This document shows positions 8,966 through 17,107 of a DNA stretch of 64,000 nucleotides, one piece after another. Below the pieces are notes generated by a model that searched no databases, was not told the DNA's origin, and was given only the letters and a program-made list of their open reading frames with translations. Source of the stretch: Chryseobacterium fluminis (GTDB taxonomy: Bacteria; Bacteroidota; Bacteroidia; Flavobacteriales; Weeksellaceae); contig NZ_CP111121.1 of the NCBI RefSeq assembly GCF_026314945.1, positions 4,588,001-4,652,000 of the forward strand, in the 5' to 3' direction. Made by a program: the position numbers and the translations under genes. Numbering within the stretch: the stretch's first letter is position 1; every line of letters begins with the position of its first letter.

Positions 8966-11626
8966 ATGAAAAAACTTCTACTGATGTGCATGATGGCGCT
9001 TGGGATGGGCGCGTCTGCACAAATCACTTTGGGTAGTGGCACTACGACAAGCTACTATCCTGTGTATCCTTACTACGGATACTCGTATTCTCAACAGATA
9101 TTTCCAAAATCGGAAATTAATGCAAATGCGGCCGGTAATATCACCGGACTGAAATTTTATTGCGGATCTACAGTCAGCCTGACCAACTCCAGTGACTGGA
9201 CGGTGTATTTGGGAACCACTGCTAAAACAAGTTTCAGTTCAAACACAGACTGGATTGCTGCTTCAGCACTCACTCAGGTTTTTACAGGAACGGTTACCAA
9301 TAACGCAGGTGTGGTGGAGATTGCTTTTGCAACCCCATTCAGTTATGATAACATCAATAATCTGGTGGTTGCTGTAGATGAGAACAAATCCGGATATGAC
9401 AGCGGATCTACAGGGAATTTCTATTCTTACTCGTCATCATCTAATACAAGTATCTATTATGCAAGTGATTCGACAAATCCGGATCCATTTGCTCCGCCAA
9501 CGGCAACCAGCAGAACGGCAAGGAAGTCCAATGTCACTTTCCTGGGTTTACCGCCAAGTCTTCTTCCTACCTGTCCTACGGTTTCGACGCCGGCAAATAA
9601 TGCAACCGGAACATCTGTAACGCCTACTGTTTCATGGGCCGCCCTATCAAACGCCACCGGTTACAGACTTTCTGTAGGTACCACTACCGGAGGAACCGAC
9701 GTTATGAACAATGTAGATCTTGGAAACGTTACTTCTTACGCATTTACTTCCCCTTTATTATATGGCAAGCAGTATTTCTATACATTGCGCTCATATAATG
9801 CCAACGGGTCATCGTCAGTATGTTCTGAAATGAACTTTACCACAAGGAATATCGGATGTCCTGTCGTTTCAGCACCGGCAACCAATGCAACGGGTGTTGC
9901 TTTAACTCCTACGATTTCCTGGGGAGCAGTGACTGATGCTACAGGTTACAGAATTTCGGTAGGAACCACTGCCGGAGGTACGAATGTACTGAATAACGTA
10001 GATCTAGGAAACGTTACATCATACACATTGTCTTCACCGCTGGCCCCTGCAACGAAATATTATTACACCGTAAATGCGTATACGGCAACCAATACTTCAG
10101 CCAGTTGTACAGAAAGAAGTTTTACAACATTGTGTTCAAACATGGTAACTACGCTTCCGTGGACAGAAAATTTTGACACGCTGTCATCGATAGGTCTTGG
10201 AATTGTTCCGACATGTTGGTCTGCAGTAGGAGGCACAACAAACTGGAGCTCAATGGATGCTACTTCTACTACCCGTAATGCACCGAGATCAGCACCGAAC
10301 TATATGACGATCCCGTATAGCAATACAGTTCCGAGTCAGCTTTGGACACCTGGTTTTGCTTTAACGGCGGGAACTGCTTATGAATTCTCGTTCTATTATA
10401 ATACCAATGGAACTTCAAGCTCATATACAGGTTTCACAGGAGATGTTCAGGTGAATAGCACACCATCGATGAACGGAGCGGCTTCTCTCGGTTCATTTAT
10501 TTCCTCGACACAAGGGACCACTGCCTACACTCAGCATAAAGTGATTTATACGCCCGTGGCTACCGGAAATTATTATTTTGCGATAAATGTATCTTCTACA
10601 GGTGCACCATGGTACTTAGGTGTTGATGACTTCAAAATGCAGATTGCTCCAACCTGTAACGAGCCTTCAACTATTACAGCGGCTAATATTACAACGTCGT
10701 CAGCTGATATTTCATGGGCTGCCCCTTCGGTCGCTCCTGCAAACGGATACGATCTTTATTACAGTACAAGCAATACGGCACCTACTTCTGTAACCTTACC
10801 TAGTTATAGTGCGATCAGCGGAACTTCCCAGCCTTTATCAGGCCTTACCGCTTCCACTCTCTATTATATTTGGGTAAGATCACGTTGCAGCAGTACTGAT
10901 CAGAGTATATGGGCCGGACCTTATGTAATGACTTCATCTATTACCAATGATAACTGTGCTTCTCCGCTAGCATTAACGGTAGGAACTACTTTCGCTTCGA
11001 GTGCAGTTAATGCCTCAAATGTGGGAGCTACCAATGACGGAACGGCGAGCTGTATCACAACAGCGTCCAATATCACGAATAATGTCTGGTATTCTGTAGT
11101 GATCCCTGCAAGTGGAAATGTTGTGATAGAAACTGCGGCGGTTGCCGGATCTCCTTTTATTGATTCTGTGATGGAAGTGTATTCAGGGACTTGCGGAAGC
11201 TTTACCTCTTTAGGATGTAATGATGATATTAACGGTGCCTCAAACAGATTCTCAAGAGTTACCTTAACAGGACAGACTCCGGGATCTACCGTGTATGTAA
11301 GCGTATGGAAATTTTCCTCAAATACCAATTTAGACGGGCAGTTCCAGGTTTCTGCATATGATGCAAGCAGCCTTGCAACCAACGAGACTTCTGCGGCTAA
11401 AAATACAATCAAAGTGTATCCGAATCCTTTTGCTGACGTACTGAATATCTCAGATATCAGTAAAGTGAAATCTGCATCGGTTACAGATGTTGCAGGAAGA
11501 CTGGTAAAAGCAATCGCTAATCCGGATTCTGCTCTCCATTTAGGAGAATTGAAATCAGGAATGTATTTGGTTACTTTAGAAATGAAAGACGGTAGTAAGC
11601 AGACGATTAAGGTGATCAAAAAATAA
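8966..11626 (+). CDS. Secreted multidomain fibronectin-like protein, T9SS type A sorting domain (paralogue 3)
   Basis: An 886-residue protein with signal peptide MKKLLLMCMMALGMGASAQ. Its N-terminal domain (about 20-195) is unlike that of paralogues 1 and 2 but resembles that of the following gene (both carry a QQIF-x-K-x-EIN motif). Two Fn3-like repeats follow, then a choice-of-anchor J block (LPWTENFDTL), an Fn3 domain and a pre-peptidase C-terminal-like domain (NDNCASP), all very close to paralogue 1 in both protein and DNA. The Por tail has VYPNPF and ends IKVIKK. The protein therefore combines the front of paralogue 4 with the back of paralogue 1. A T9SS surface protein of unknown target. 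Confidence 0.88.
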   Translation: MKKLLLMCMMALGMGASAQITLGSGTTTSYYPVYPYYGYSYSQQIFPKSEINANAAGNITGLKFYCGSTVSLTNSSDWTVYLGTTAKTSFSSNTDWIAASALTQVFTGTVTNNAGVVEIAFATPFSYDNINNLVVAVDENKSGYDSGSTGNFYSYSSSSNTSIYYASDSTNPDPFAPPTATSRTARKSNVTFLGLPPSLLPTCPTVSTPANNATGTSVTPTVSWAALSNATGYRLSVGTTTGGTDVMNNVDLGNVTSYAFTSPLLYGKQYFYTLRSYNANGSSSVCSEMNFTTRNIGCPVVSAPATNATGVALTPTISWGAVTDATGYRISVGTTAGGTNVLNNVDLGNVTSYTLSSPLAPATKYYYTVNAYTATNTSASCTERSFTTLCSNMVTTLPWTENFDTLSSIGLGIVPTCWSAVGGTTNWSSMDATSTTRNAPRSAPNYMTIPYSNTVPSQLWTPGFALTAGTAYEFSFYYNTNGTSSSYTGFTGDVQVNSTPSMNGAASLGSFISSTQGTTAYTQHKVIYTPVATGNYYFAINVSSTGAPWYLGVDDFKMQIAPTCNEPSTITAANITTSSADISWAAPSVAPANGYDLYYSTSNTAPTSVTLPSYSAISGTSQPLSGLTASTLYYIWVRSRCSSTDQSIWAGPYVMTSSITNDNCASPLALTVGTTFASSAVNASNVGATNDGTASCITTASNITNNVWYSVVIPASGNVVIETAAVAGSPFIDSVMEVYSGTCGSFTSLGCNDDINGASNRFSRVTLTGQTPGSTVYVSVWKFSSNTNLDGQFQVSAYDASSLATNETSAAKNTIKVYPNPFADVLNISDISKVKSASVTDVAGRLVKAIANPDSALHLGELKSGMYLVTLEMKDGSKQTIKVIKK

Positions 11627-11656
11627 ATTTAACTCATAATCATTTAAAAAATGATG

Positions 11657-11688
11657 AATAGCGGCTAATTTCAGCCGCTATTTTTTTT
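11657..11688 (+). terminator. Rho-independent terminator of T9SS paralogue 3
   Basis: Ten-base stem AATAGCGGCT/AGCCGCTATT with loop AATTTC and a T run; third copy of the same hairpin. Confidence 0.9.
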
Positions 11689-11761
11689 ATAATATCTAAA
11701 GTTTTTTAAGAAATATTGAGAGTTTATCACTAATTTTAAGTTCACAGCAAATTTATTAATT

Positions 11762-13726
11762 ATGACAAAATTTTTACTCTCGTGCCTGCTTACCGCAGGT
11801 ATAACTTTAAATGCCCAGATAAGTCTGGGAGCAGGCAGTACTGACGTCGGCGTCGCTCCGGTAAGTACGTATTATAGTTATTCCTATGTACAGCAGATTT
11901 TTACTAAACAGGAAATCAATACGAATACAGCAGGTAATATTACAGGATTAAAGTTTTATCTGGATCCGTCATCCTCTATTGCAAGTTCTTCGGACTGGGT
12001 TGTCTATCTCGGATTAACGACCAAGACCTCATTTTCTTCAGAATCCGACTGGATTCCTGCTGCTCAGCTTACTCAGGTCTATTCAGGAAGCGTCAGCAAT
12101 AATAATGGGGTAGTCGCCATCACTTTTACTGCTCCTTTTCCGTATGATAATCTGAAAAATATCGTCGTAGCTGCAGAAGAGAACTCACAGGGATACGACG
12201 GTAACGATGAAGCGATGTATGTATATCCCGGGTCTGCCAACTCCGCTATTTATTTTAGAGATGATTCTGTAGATCCTGATCCTGCAGTACCGGAAATCGG
12301 CAACCTGATAGATTATAAATCGGTAATCACTTTTGAAGGACTGGCACCAAGTCCCATTCCGGGATGTCCCGTTATCACTTTTCCGGCCAATAATACAGCT
12401 TTCACCCCTTTATCGCCAACGATTACATGGAATGCTTCTACTGGAGCTACCGGGTACAAAATTTCTATAGGAACGACGCCCGGTGGAACGGATGTGGTCA
12501 ATCAGCAGGCTGTCACCACCAATAATTTTACGCCGGCTGTTCCTTTTGCACCATCTGTTAAGCATTATGTTAAAGTAGTGGCTGTAGGATCAGCAGGAGA
12601 GTCTTCAGGATGTTCAGAAAGCGTTTTTGAAACCATGCCTCCCGTACCTACGAACGATGATTGTGCAGGAGCGATCACTTTAACGGTGAATCCCGATCTC
12701 AACTGTGGATCCATAACTTCCGGCTATACCATTGGGGCTACAGATTCCGGGCAGTTACCGGATCCCTGCTATGGTGATCCTGACGATGATGTCTGGTTTA
12801 AGTTTGTAGCAACAGCAGCCACGCATAAAATATCACTCAGTAGTATTGTTTCTATCGGGACAACTGCAGATGATGAAGACACTTATTTTCAGGTATTGGG
12901 AGGTTCGTGCAGCAGCCTAAACAGCATTTTGTGCTCCGACCCGGCTTCAGGAATAGTTTCCGGCCTGACTCCCGGAGACACCTATTACATCAGAGTTTAC
13001 AGTTACTATGGAAGCGGGTCGAATCAGAGTTTTGAGATCTGTGTCGGATCATTTCCGCCACCTCCTGTAAATGATACCTGTTCCGGCGCAATAACAGCTT
13101 CTGCTTTTCCGTACACTTATACTCAGTCCGACGGAGGAGGAGCCACAAACAACGGAGGATTTGTGACAACGTGCACTGACAAGATGAATGACGGAACATG
13201 GTTTACCATGGTAGGAGATGGAAATACATATGATATCAGCGTTTCGTTACCCGCAGGAAGTGAATTTGATACCCAGATCGGAGTTTATACCGGAAATTGC
13301 AGCAGCCTGGTATGTGAAGGTACTGTAGATGATGCCGGAGGCGGTGATACAGAAACCATTTCTCTTACTACCACCGCAGGAAATGTTTACTACATTAATG
13401 TAGGAAACTTCAACGATTCTATAGATGAAGCGGAAGGTACCTTTACGATTAACATCAATAATAATACATTAGGGACTTCTGAAAACTTGAAAAGTAAGGA
13501 AGATCTTATTAAAATATATCCTAATCCATTTGCCGATGTACTGAATATTACACAGTATGATGAGGTAAAATCTGTTTCTGTGACGGATATTTCGGGAAGA
13601 CTCGTGAAAACACTGGGAAATCCGGGACCTGCACTATATTTAAATGAATTAAAATCAGGAATGTATATCGTAACCGTGATGATGAAAAATGGTAAAAAAC
13701 AATCAGTGAAAGCAATTAAAAAATAA
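11762..13726 (+). CDS. Secreted multidomain protein, T9SS type A sorting domain (paralogue 4)
   Basis: This 654-residue protein starts with signal peptide MTKFLLSCLLTAGITLNAQ. The N-terminal domain (about 20-195) is homologous to that of the preceding gene (QQIFTKQEIN; NITGLKFY). One Fn3-like repeat (about 200-295) is followed by two pre-peptidase C-terminal-like beta domains beginning NDDCAGA and NDTCSGA. The Por tail has IYPNPF and ends VKAIKK. It is the shortest and most diverged of the four and has its own, different terminator. A surface or secreted adhesive role is inferred only from the architecture. Confidence 0.87.
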   Translation: MTKFLLSCLLTAGITLNAQISLGAGSTDVGVAPVSTYYSYSYVQQIFTKQEINTNTAGNITGLKFYLDPSSSIASSSDWVVYLGLTTKTSFSSESDWIPAAQLTQVYSGSVSNNNGVVAITFTAPFPYDNLKNIVVAAEENSQGYDGNDEAMYVYPGSANSAIYFRDDSVDPDPAVPEIGNLIDYKSVITFEGLAPSPIPGCPVITFPANNTAFTPLSPTITWNASTGATGYKISIGTTPGGTDVVNQQAVTTNNFTPAVPFAPSVKHYVKVVAVGSAGESSGCSESVFETMPPVPTNDDCAGAITLTVNPDLNCGSITSGYTIGATDSGQLPDPCYGDPDDDVWFKFVATAATHKISLSSIVSIGTTADDEDTYFQVLGGSCSSLNSILCSDPASGIVSGLTPGDTYYIRVYSYYGSGSNQSFEICVGSFPPPPVNDTCSGAITASAFPYTYTQSDGGGATNNGGFVTTCTDKMNDGTWFTMVGDGNTYDISVSLPAGSEFDTQIGVYTGNCSSLVCEGTVDDAGGGDTETISLTTTAGNVYYINVGNFNDSIDEAEGTFTININNNTLGTSENLKSKEDLIKIYPNPFADVLNITQYDEVKSVSVTDISGRLVKTLGNPGPALYLNELKSGMYIVTVMMKNGKKQSVKAIKK

Positions 13727-13749
13727 TTCCGCAGGAATCTGACTGGTAA

Positions 13750-13782
13750 AAAAGGCTGTCTCTAAAATGAGACAGCCTTTTT
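13750..13782 (+). terminator. Bidirectional terminator between T9SS paralogue 4 and the K+ channel operon
   Basis: An 11-bp stem (AAGGCTGTCTC/GAGACAGCCTT) flanked by A on the left and T on the right. It can end transcripts from both sides, and the genes on either side are convergent. Confidence 0.85.
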
Positions 13783-13812
13783 ATTTATTTATTTATTTAT
13801 TTACTTATTTAT
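13780..13812. repeat. TTTA tetranucleotide tract
   Basis: About eight units of TTTA, with one unit altered to TTAC, directly after the terminator. Its left end encodes the last codons of the small gene on the minus strand. Such tracts vary in length by slippage. Confidence 0.8.
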
Positions 13813-13963
13813 TCGGAACGGGCTGTATATCTCCCGTATTCAGATTCTCGAAGACAGCCGGGAAGAATGTTACCAGTATGAAATAAATGATAACCATTAA
13901 TACGATCAGTGCAAAAAGTATAACAACTAAAGTGTTGGGTCTGTTTTTCTTTTTCGGTTCCAT
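13805..13963 (-). CDS. Small single-pass membrane protein (52 aa)
   Basis: Start ATG at 13963, stop TAA at 13805. The product begins MEPKKKNRPN, continues as a hydrophobic helix (residues 11-35, LVVILFALIVLMVIIYFILV) and ends with a short polar tail (GDIQPVPNK). A positively charged N-terminus before the helix suggests an N-in orientation. It lies 43 bases downstream of the K+ channel gene on the same strand with no terminator between, so it is probably cotranscribed. No family was recognised. The stop codon lies inside the TTTA tract, so slippage there could change the C-terminus. Confidence 0.6.
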   Translation of the reverse strand: MEPKKKNRPNTLVVILFALIVLMVIIYFILVTFFPAVFENLNTGDIQPVPNK

Positions 13964-14006
13964 GATGTTGTGATATTTTAATTAATAGATTGATTTGATA
14001 TTTTAC

Positions 14007-14834
14007 CTAAGCTAATTTCTTGCCACATTGTTTGCAGTACCTGGCATCATCATCAATATCTTCGTTTCCACAGCGCTCACATATTTTTTCGAGGTTTTGT
14101 CTTTTATTTCTCATTTCGGCAGTTACAATTCCGGTAGGAACAGCAATAATGGAATAACCGGCAAGCATTAAAACGACCGCAAAGAATTTTCCCATCGGAG
14201 TAATCGGAGATACGTCACCGTATCCCACAGTAGTCACCGTTACCACTGCCCAGTAAATAGACTGGGGAATCGTTTCAAATCCCGGTCTTCCTCCCTCTAC
14301 CATAAACATCAGCGAACCGACAATAACGGAGAAAATGATTAAAAACAACAGGAAAATGTAGATTTTTCTGGAACTGTTTTTTAAAGCCCTCACGATGACG
14401 GTTCCGTCATTCATAAAATCCAGAAGGTTAAAAACCCTGAAAACCCGCAGCATTCTCAGCATCCTGAAAATCAGAAAATATTTGGTAACAGGAAAGAAAA
14501 AGCTCAGATAAAAAGGAACCAGGGCCAGAAAATCAATCATTCCGAAAAAACTGAATATGTAATGCTTTTTGTTTTTTAACACCGCAATTCTGCTCCAGTA
14601 TTCAGCCGTGAAAAATATGGAAATAATCCACTCCAGGATAAGAAAAGTATAGTGAAATCTTTTATCGAGTTTCGGGACACTTTCCATCATAATAATGAAG
14701 GTGCTGATAAGAATCAGGGACAGTAAAATGATGTCGAATAACTTTCCGAGTTTGGTGTCGGAACGGTAAATAATGCGGTAAAGAAACCTTTTCCAAAGGA
14801 CGTCTTCAGGAACAAGGTTGTGTTCTCTCTCCAT
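14007..14834 (-). CDS. Voltage-gated-type potassium channel with C-terminal zinc ribbon
   Basis: A 275-residue ion channel of the six-helix Kv type. Helices S1-S3 lie at about residues 23-115. S4 carries spaced arginines (IFRMLRMLRVFRVF, about 128-141), as in a voltage sensor. S5, the pore helix and the selectivity filter TVTTVGYGD (about 197-205) and S6 follow. After S6 a short zinc ribbon (C-x2-C, then C-x2-C: CERCGNED and CKQCGKK) ends the protein, which suggests metal binding or assembly in the cytoplasm. It is divergent from nif3, with only 60 bases between the starts, and is followed by the small membrane protein gene. The family and direction of K+ flow are established; the physiological role here is not. 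Confidence 0.9.
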   Translation of the reverse strand: MEREHNLVPEDVLWKRFLYRIIYRSDTKLGKLFDIILLSLILISTFIIMMESVPKLDKRFHYTFLILEWIISIFFTAEYWSRIAVLKNKKHYIFSFFGMIDFLALVPFYLSFFFPVTKYFLIFRMLRMLRVFRVFNLLDFMNDGTVIVRALKNSSRKIYIFLLFLIIFSVIVGSLMFMVEGGRPGFETIPQSIYWAVVTVTTVGYGDVSPITPMGKFFAVVLMLAGYSIIAVPTGIVTAEMRNKRQNLEKICERCGNEDIDDDARYCKQCGKKLA

Positions 14835-14878
14835 TTTAATGTTTTTTTAAAATTAACAAATTATCCCTATTTTCGTGA

Positions 14879-14886
14879 CAAACATA
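14879..14886 (-). promoter_or_regulatory. -7 element for the K+ channel operon
   Basis: On the minus strand TATGTTTG matches TAnnTTTG exactly, about 45 bases before the channel start. No TTG at the usual 17-23 base distance was found. Confidence 0.4.
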
Positions 14887-14894
14887 CAGAATAA

Positions 14895-15992
14895 ATGACA
14901 ATAAGTGAAGTAATTTCAAAAATAGAAAAGCGTATTCCGCTTCAGCAGGCCGAAGATTTTGATAATGTAGGACTGTTATGTGGAGTTCCGACAAGAAATG
15001 TAAGCGGAATTCTGGTTTGCCATGATGCACTGGAAAATGTAGTAGATGAAGCCATTCATAAAAACTGCAATCTGATCGTATGTTTTCACCCTGTCATTTT
15101 TTCAGGATTGAAATCGCTGACCGGGAAAAATTATGTAGAGAGGGCTGTCCTGAAAGCGGTAGAAAATAAAGTGGCGATCTATGCCATTCATACGGCATGG
15201 GATAATGACTTTTTCGGCGTTAATGCCGGAATCTGTAATCATCTGGGACTGAAAGATCTGAAAATTCTTCAGCCTAAGAAAAGCAATTTAAAACAATTGA
15301 CGGTTTATGTTCCGGAGGACTATTCTGCAGAGGTGCGGGAAGCTCTGTTTTCTGCGGGAGCCGGAAATATAGGATTTTATGATGAATGCAGCTTTACGAT
15401 CAGCGGAAAAGGAACTTTCAGGCCAACGGAAGGGTCAAACCCTTTTTCCGGACAGCAGAATATCCGTGAAAATGCTGATGAAGAGATGATTTCCGTTATT
15501 TTTGAAAGCTATAAACAGAGTCAGATCATGGCTGCAGTGAAATCGGCTCATCCCTACGAAGAAGTCGCCCATCAGATTTACAGCCTGGACAATGAAAATC
15601 AGTATTCCGGATTGGGGATGTATGGGGATCTTGAAGAAGCTATGGACGAAAGAGATTTTTTGAAGTTTGTGAAACAGAAATTCGGTCTTGAAATGATAAG
15701 ACATTCTGATTTTACAGATAAAAAAATTAAAAGAGTAGGCGTTTTAGGAGGTTCGGGAGCCAGCGGAATCCGGTCTGCAATTTCCAAAAAATGTGATGCT
15801 TATCTTACCGGGGATATTAAATACCATGATTTTTTTCTCGCAGAATCCAAAATGCTGATCTGTGATATCGGACATTTTGAATCAGAACAATTTGTTACTC
15901 AACAATTATTTGAAATTTTATCACAAAAATTTAGTACATTTGCAATCTCAAAATCTATTGAGAAAACAAACCCGGTAAATTATTTCATTTAA
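14895..15992 (+). CDS. NIF3-family dinuclear metal centre protein (YbgI/YqfO type)
   Basis: A 365-residue NIF3 protein (annotated in databases as GTP cyclohydrolase 1 type 2 homologue; its true function is unsettled). Metal ligands are visible in FHPVIF near residue 65, HTAWDND near 98 and GHFESEQF near 325. The middle (about 130-235) holds the extra domain of the long YqfO-like subfamily, so this is the long form. Its stop is three bases before the next ATG, so it forms an operon with the coiled-coil protein behind it, a pair that is common in Bacteroidota (recalled, not searched). Confidence 0.92.
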   Translation: MTISEVISKIEKRIPLQQAEDFDNVGLLCGVPTRNVSGILVCHDALENVVDEAIHKNCNLIVCFHPVIFSGLKSLTGKNYVERAVLKAVENKVAIYAIHTAWDNDFFGVNAGICNHLGLKDLKILQPKKSNLKQLTVYVPEDYSAEVREALFSAGAGNIGFYDECSFTISGKGTFRPTEGSNPFSGQQNIRENADEEMISVIFESYKQSQIMAAVKSAHPYEEVAHQIYSLDNENQYSGLGMYGDLEEAMDERDFLKFVKQKFGLEMIRHSDFTDKKIKRVGVLGGSGASGIRSAISKKCDAYLTGDIKYHDFFLAESKMLICDIGHFESEQFVTQQLFEILSQKFSTFAISKSIEKTNPVNYFI

Positions 15993-15995
15993 AAT

Positions 15996-16772
15996 ATGGC
16001 AAAAACCAACGATATTTCAGTTGAAGAGAAGTTAAGAGCTTTATACGATTTGCAGATCATTGATTCTAGATTGGACGAAATCCGAAATACAAGAGGAGAA
16101 TTGCCAATCGAAGTAGAGGATCTTGAGATTGAAATCGAAGGTCTTGAAAAAAGAGCTGAAAAATTTCATGCTGAAATTAAAGATCAGGACGATCAGATCA
16201 AAACAAAGCATGAAGTAATTAACCATGCAAAATCTTTAATTGAAAAATACAAGTCTCAGCAGGATAGCGTAAGAAACAATAAAGAATTTGAAGCTTTAGG
16301 TAAAGAAATCGAATATCAGGAACTTGAAATCCAGCTTTCTGAGAAGAGAATCAAAGAATTCGGTGTTAAAATTGCTCACAAAAACGAAACTTTGGATGAG
16401 TTGAACTCAAAAATCAACGATCTTAAGAATCACCTGAAATTCAAGAAAGAAGAATTGGAAGGTCTTATCTCTGAAACTCAGAAAGAAGAAGATTATCTGA
16501 TCGAGCAGTCTAAAGAATATGCCGGTAAAATCGACGAGAGATTATTAGCATCTTATAACAGGATCAGAACAAACTCTCCCAACGGTCTTGCTGTTGTAGG
16601 TTTGGAAAGAGGAGCTCCGAAAGGATCTTTCTTTACGATTCCGCCTCAAAAGCAGATGGAAATTGCTCAGAGAAAGAAAATCATTATCGATGAACATTCA
16701 GGAAAAATCCTTGTGGATGACGAGTTGGTAATGGAAGAAAACGAAAGAATGAAAACAGTAATTAAATTCTAA
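15996..16772 (+). CDS. Coiled-coil protein of the C4 zinc-ribbon family, cysteines lost
   Basis: A 258-residue protein, almost wholly a long antiparallel coiled coil (residues about 10-180, rich in E, K, I, L), followed by a small C-terminal domain. In this family that domain is normally a four-cysteine zinc ribbon with the frame C-x2-C-x3-IPPQ ... C-x2-CG-x-IL. Here the frame is intact (PKGSFFTIPPQ ... DEHSGKILV), but the aligned cysteine positions read P, S, D and S, and the protein has no cysteine at all. The fold may survive without zinc. Function unknown; possibly nucleic-acid associated. Cotranscribed with nif3. Confidence 0.85.
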   Translation: MAKTNDISVEEKLRALYDLQIIDSRLDEIRNTRGELPIEVEDLEIEIEGLEKRAEKFHAEIKDQDDQIKTKHEVINHAKSLIEKYKSQQDSVRNNKEFEALGKEIEYQELEIQLSEKRIKEFGVKIAHKNETLDELNSKINDLKNHLKFKKEELEGLISETQKEEDYLIEQSKEYAGKIDERLLASYNRIRTNSPNGLAVVGLERGAPKGSFFTIPPQKQMEIAQRKKIIIDEHSGKILVDDELVMEENERMKTVIKF

Positions 16773-16792
16773 TTATTGCTTTACATCAATAT

Positions 16793-16822
16793 AAGCTGCT
16801 TCAGTACTGAAGCAGCTTTTTT
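16793..16822 (+). terminator. Rho-independent terminator after the coiled-coil gene
   Basis: A 12-bp perfect stem (AAGCTGCTTCAG/CTGAAGCAGCTT) with a two-base loop and T run. The remaining bases up to 17070 hold no gene or other signal that I can see. Confidence 0.9.
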
Positions 16823-17070
16823 GTTTTGATAGTATATTTAGTGTAAGTACCTGATTAATGTGATAGTGTCTGTTCCAATATTCATCTTAATGATATTTCC
16901 CTGAAAATCGAGGTAAGCAAAAGGCTATTTTTAGATCCCGTAGAAAGAATACATACCGTTAAATAATTTGTCTATGCTAAGCCTGCTGCTGTACTGAGGC
17001 GGAAGAATTTCCTTTCCCGGGATATCCGAATGGTCAGATATACCAATAGAAAAGTCTGATTCTGTATTGC

Positions 17071-17100
17071 AAAAAAAAGCTGCTTTTCATCAAAGCAGCT
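17071..17100 (-). terminator. Rho-independent terminator of the acyl-CoA synthetase gene
   Basis: Read on the minus strand, AGCTGCTTT/AAAGCAGCT forms a 9-bp stem followed by a run of T. It lies just after the synthetase stop codon. The core AAGCAGCT is shared with the convergent terminator at 16793. Confidence 0.88.
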
Positions 17101-17107
17101 CATGTTT

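Noticed and set aside
10921..11619. 232-codon minus-strand frame opposite T9SS paralogue 3
   Set aside because: Antisense shadow of the pre-peptidase and Por domains; similar shadows occur at the same place in paralogue 1.
5475..11688. AGCGGCT hairpins as CRISPR repeats or attachment sites
   Set aside because: Only three copies, each right behind a stop codon with a T run; they are terminators copied with the genes.
13780..13812. TTTA tract as a phase-variable promoter or coding switch
   Set aside because: It lies after a terminator between convergent genes and touches only the last codons of a small gene, so a switching role is unlikely.
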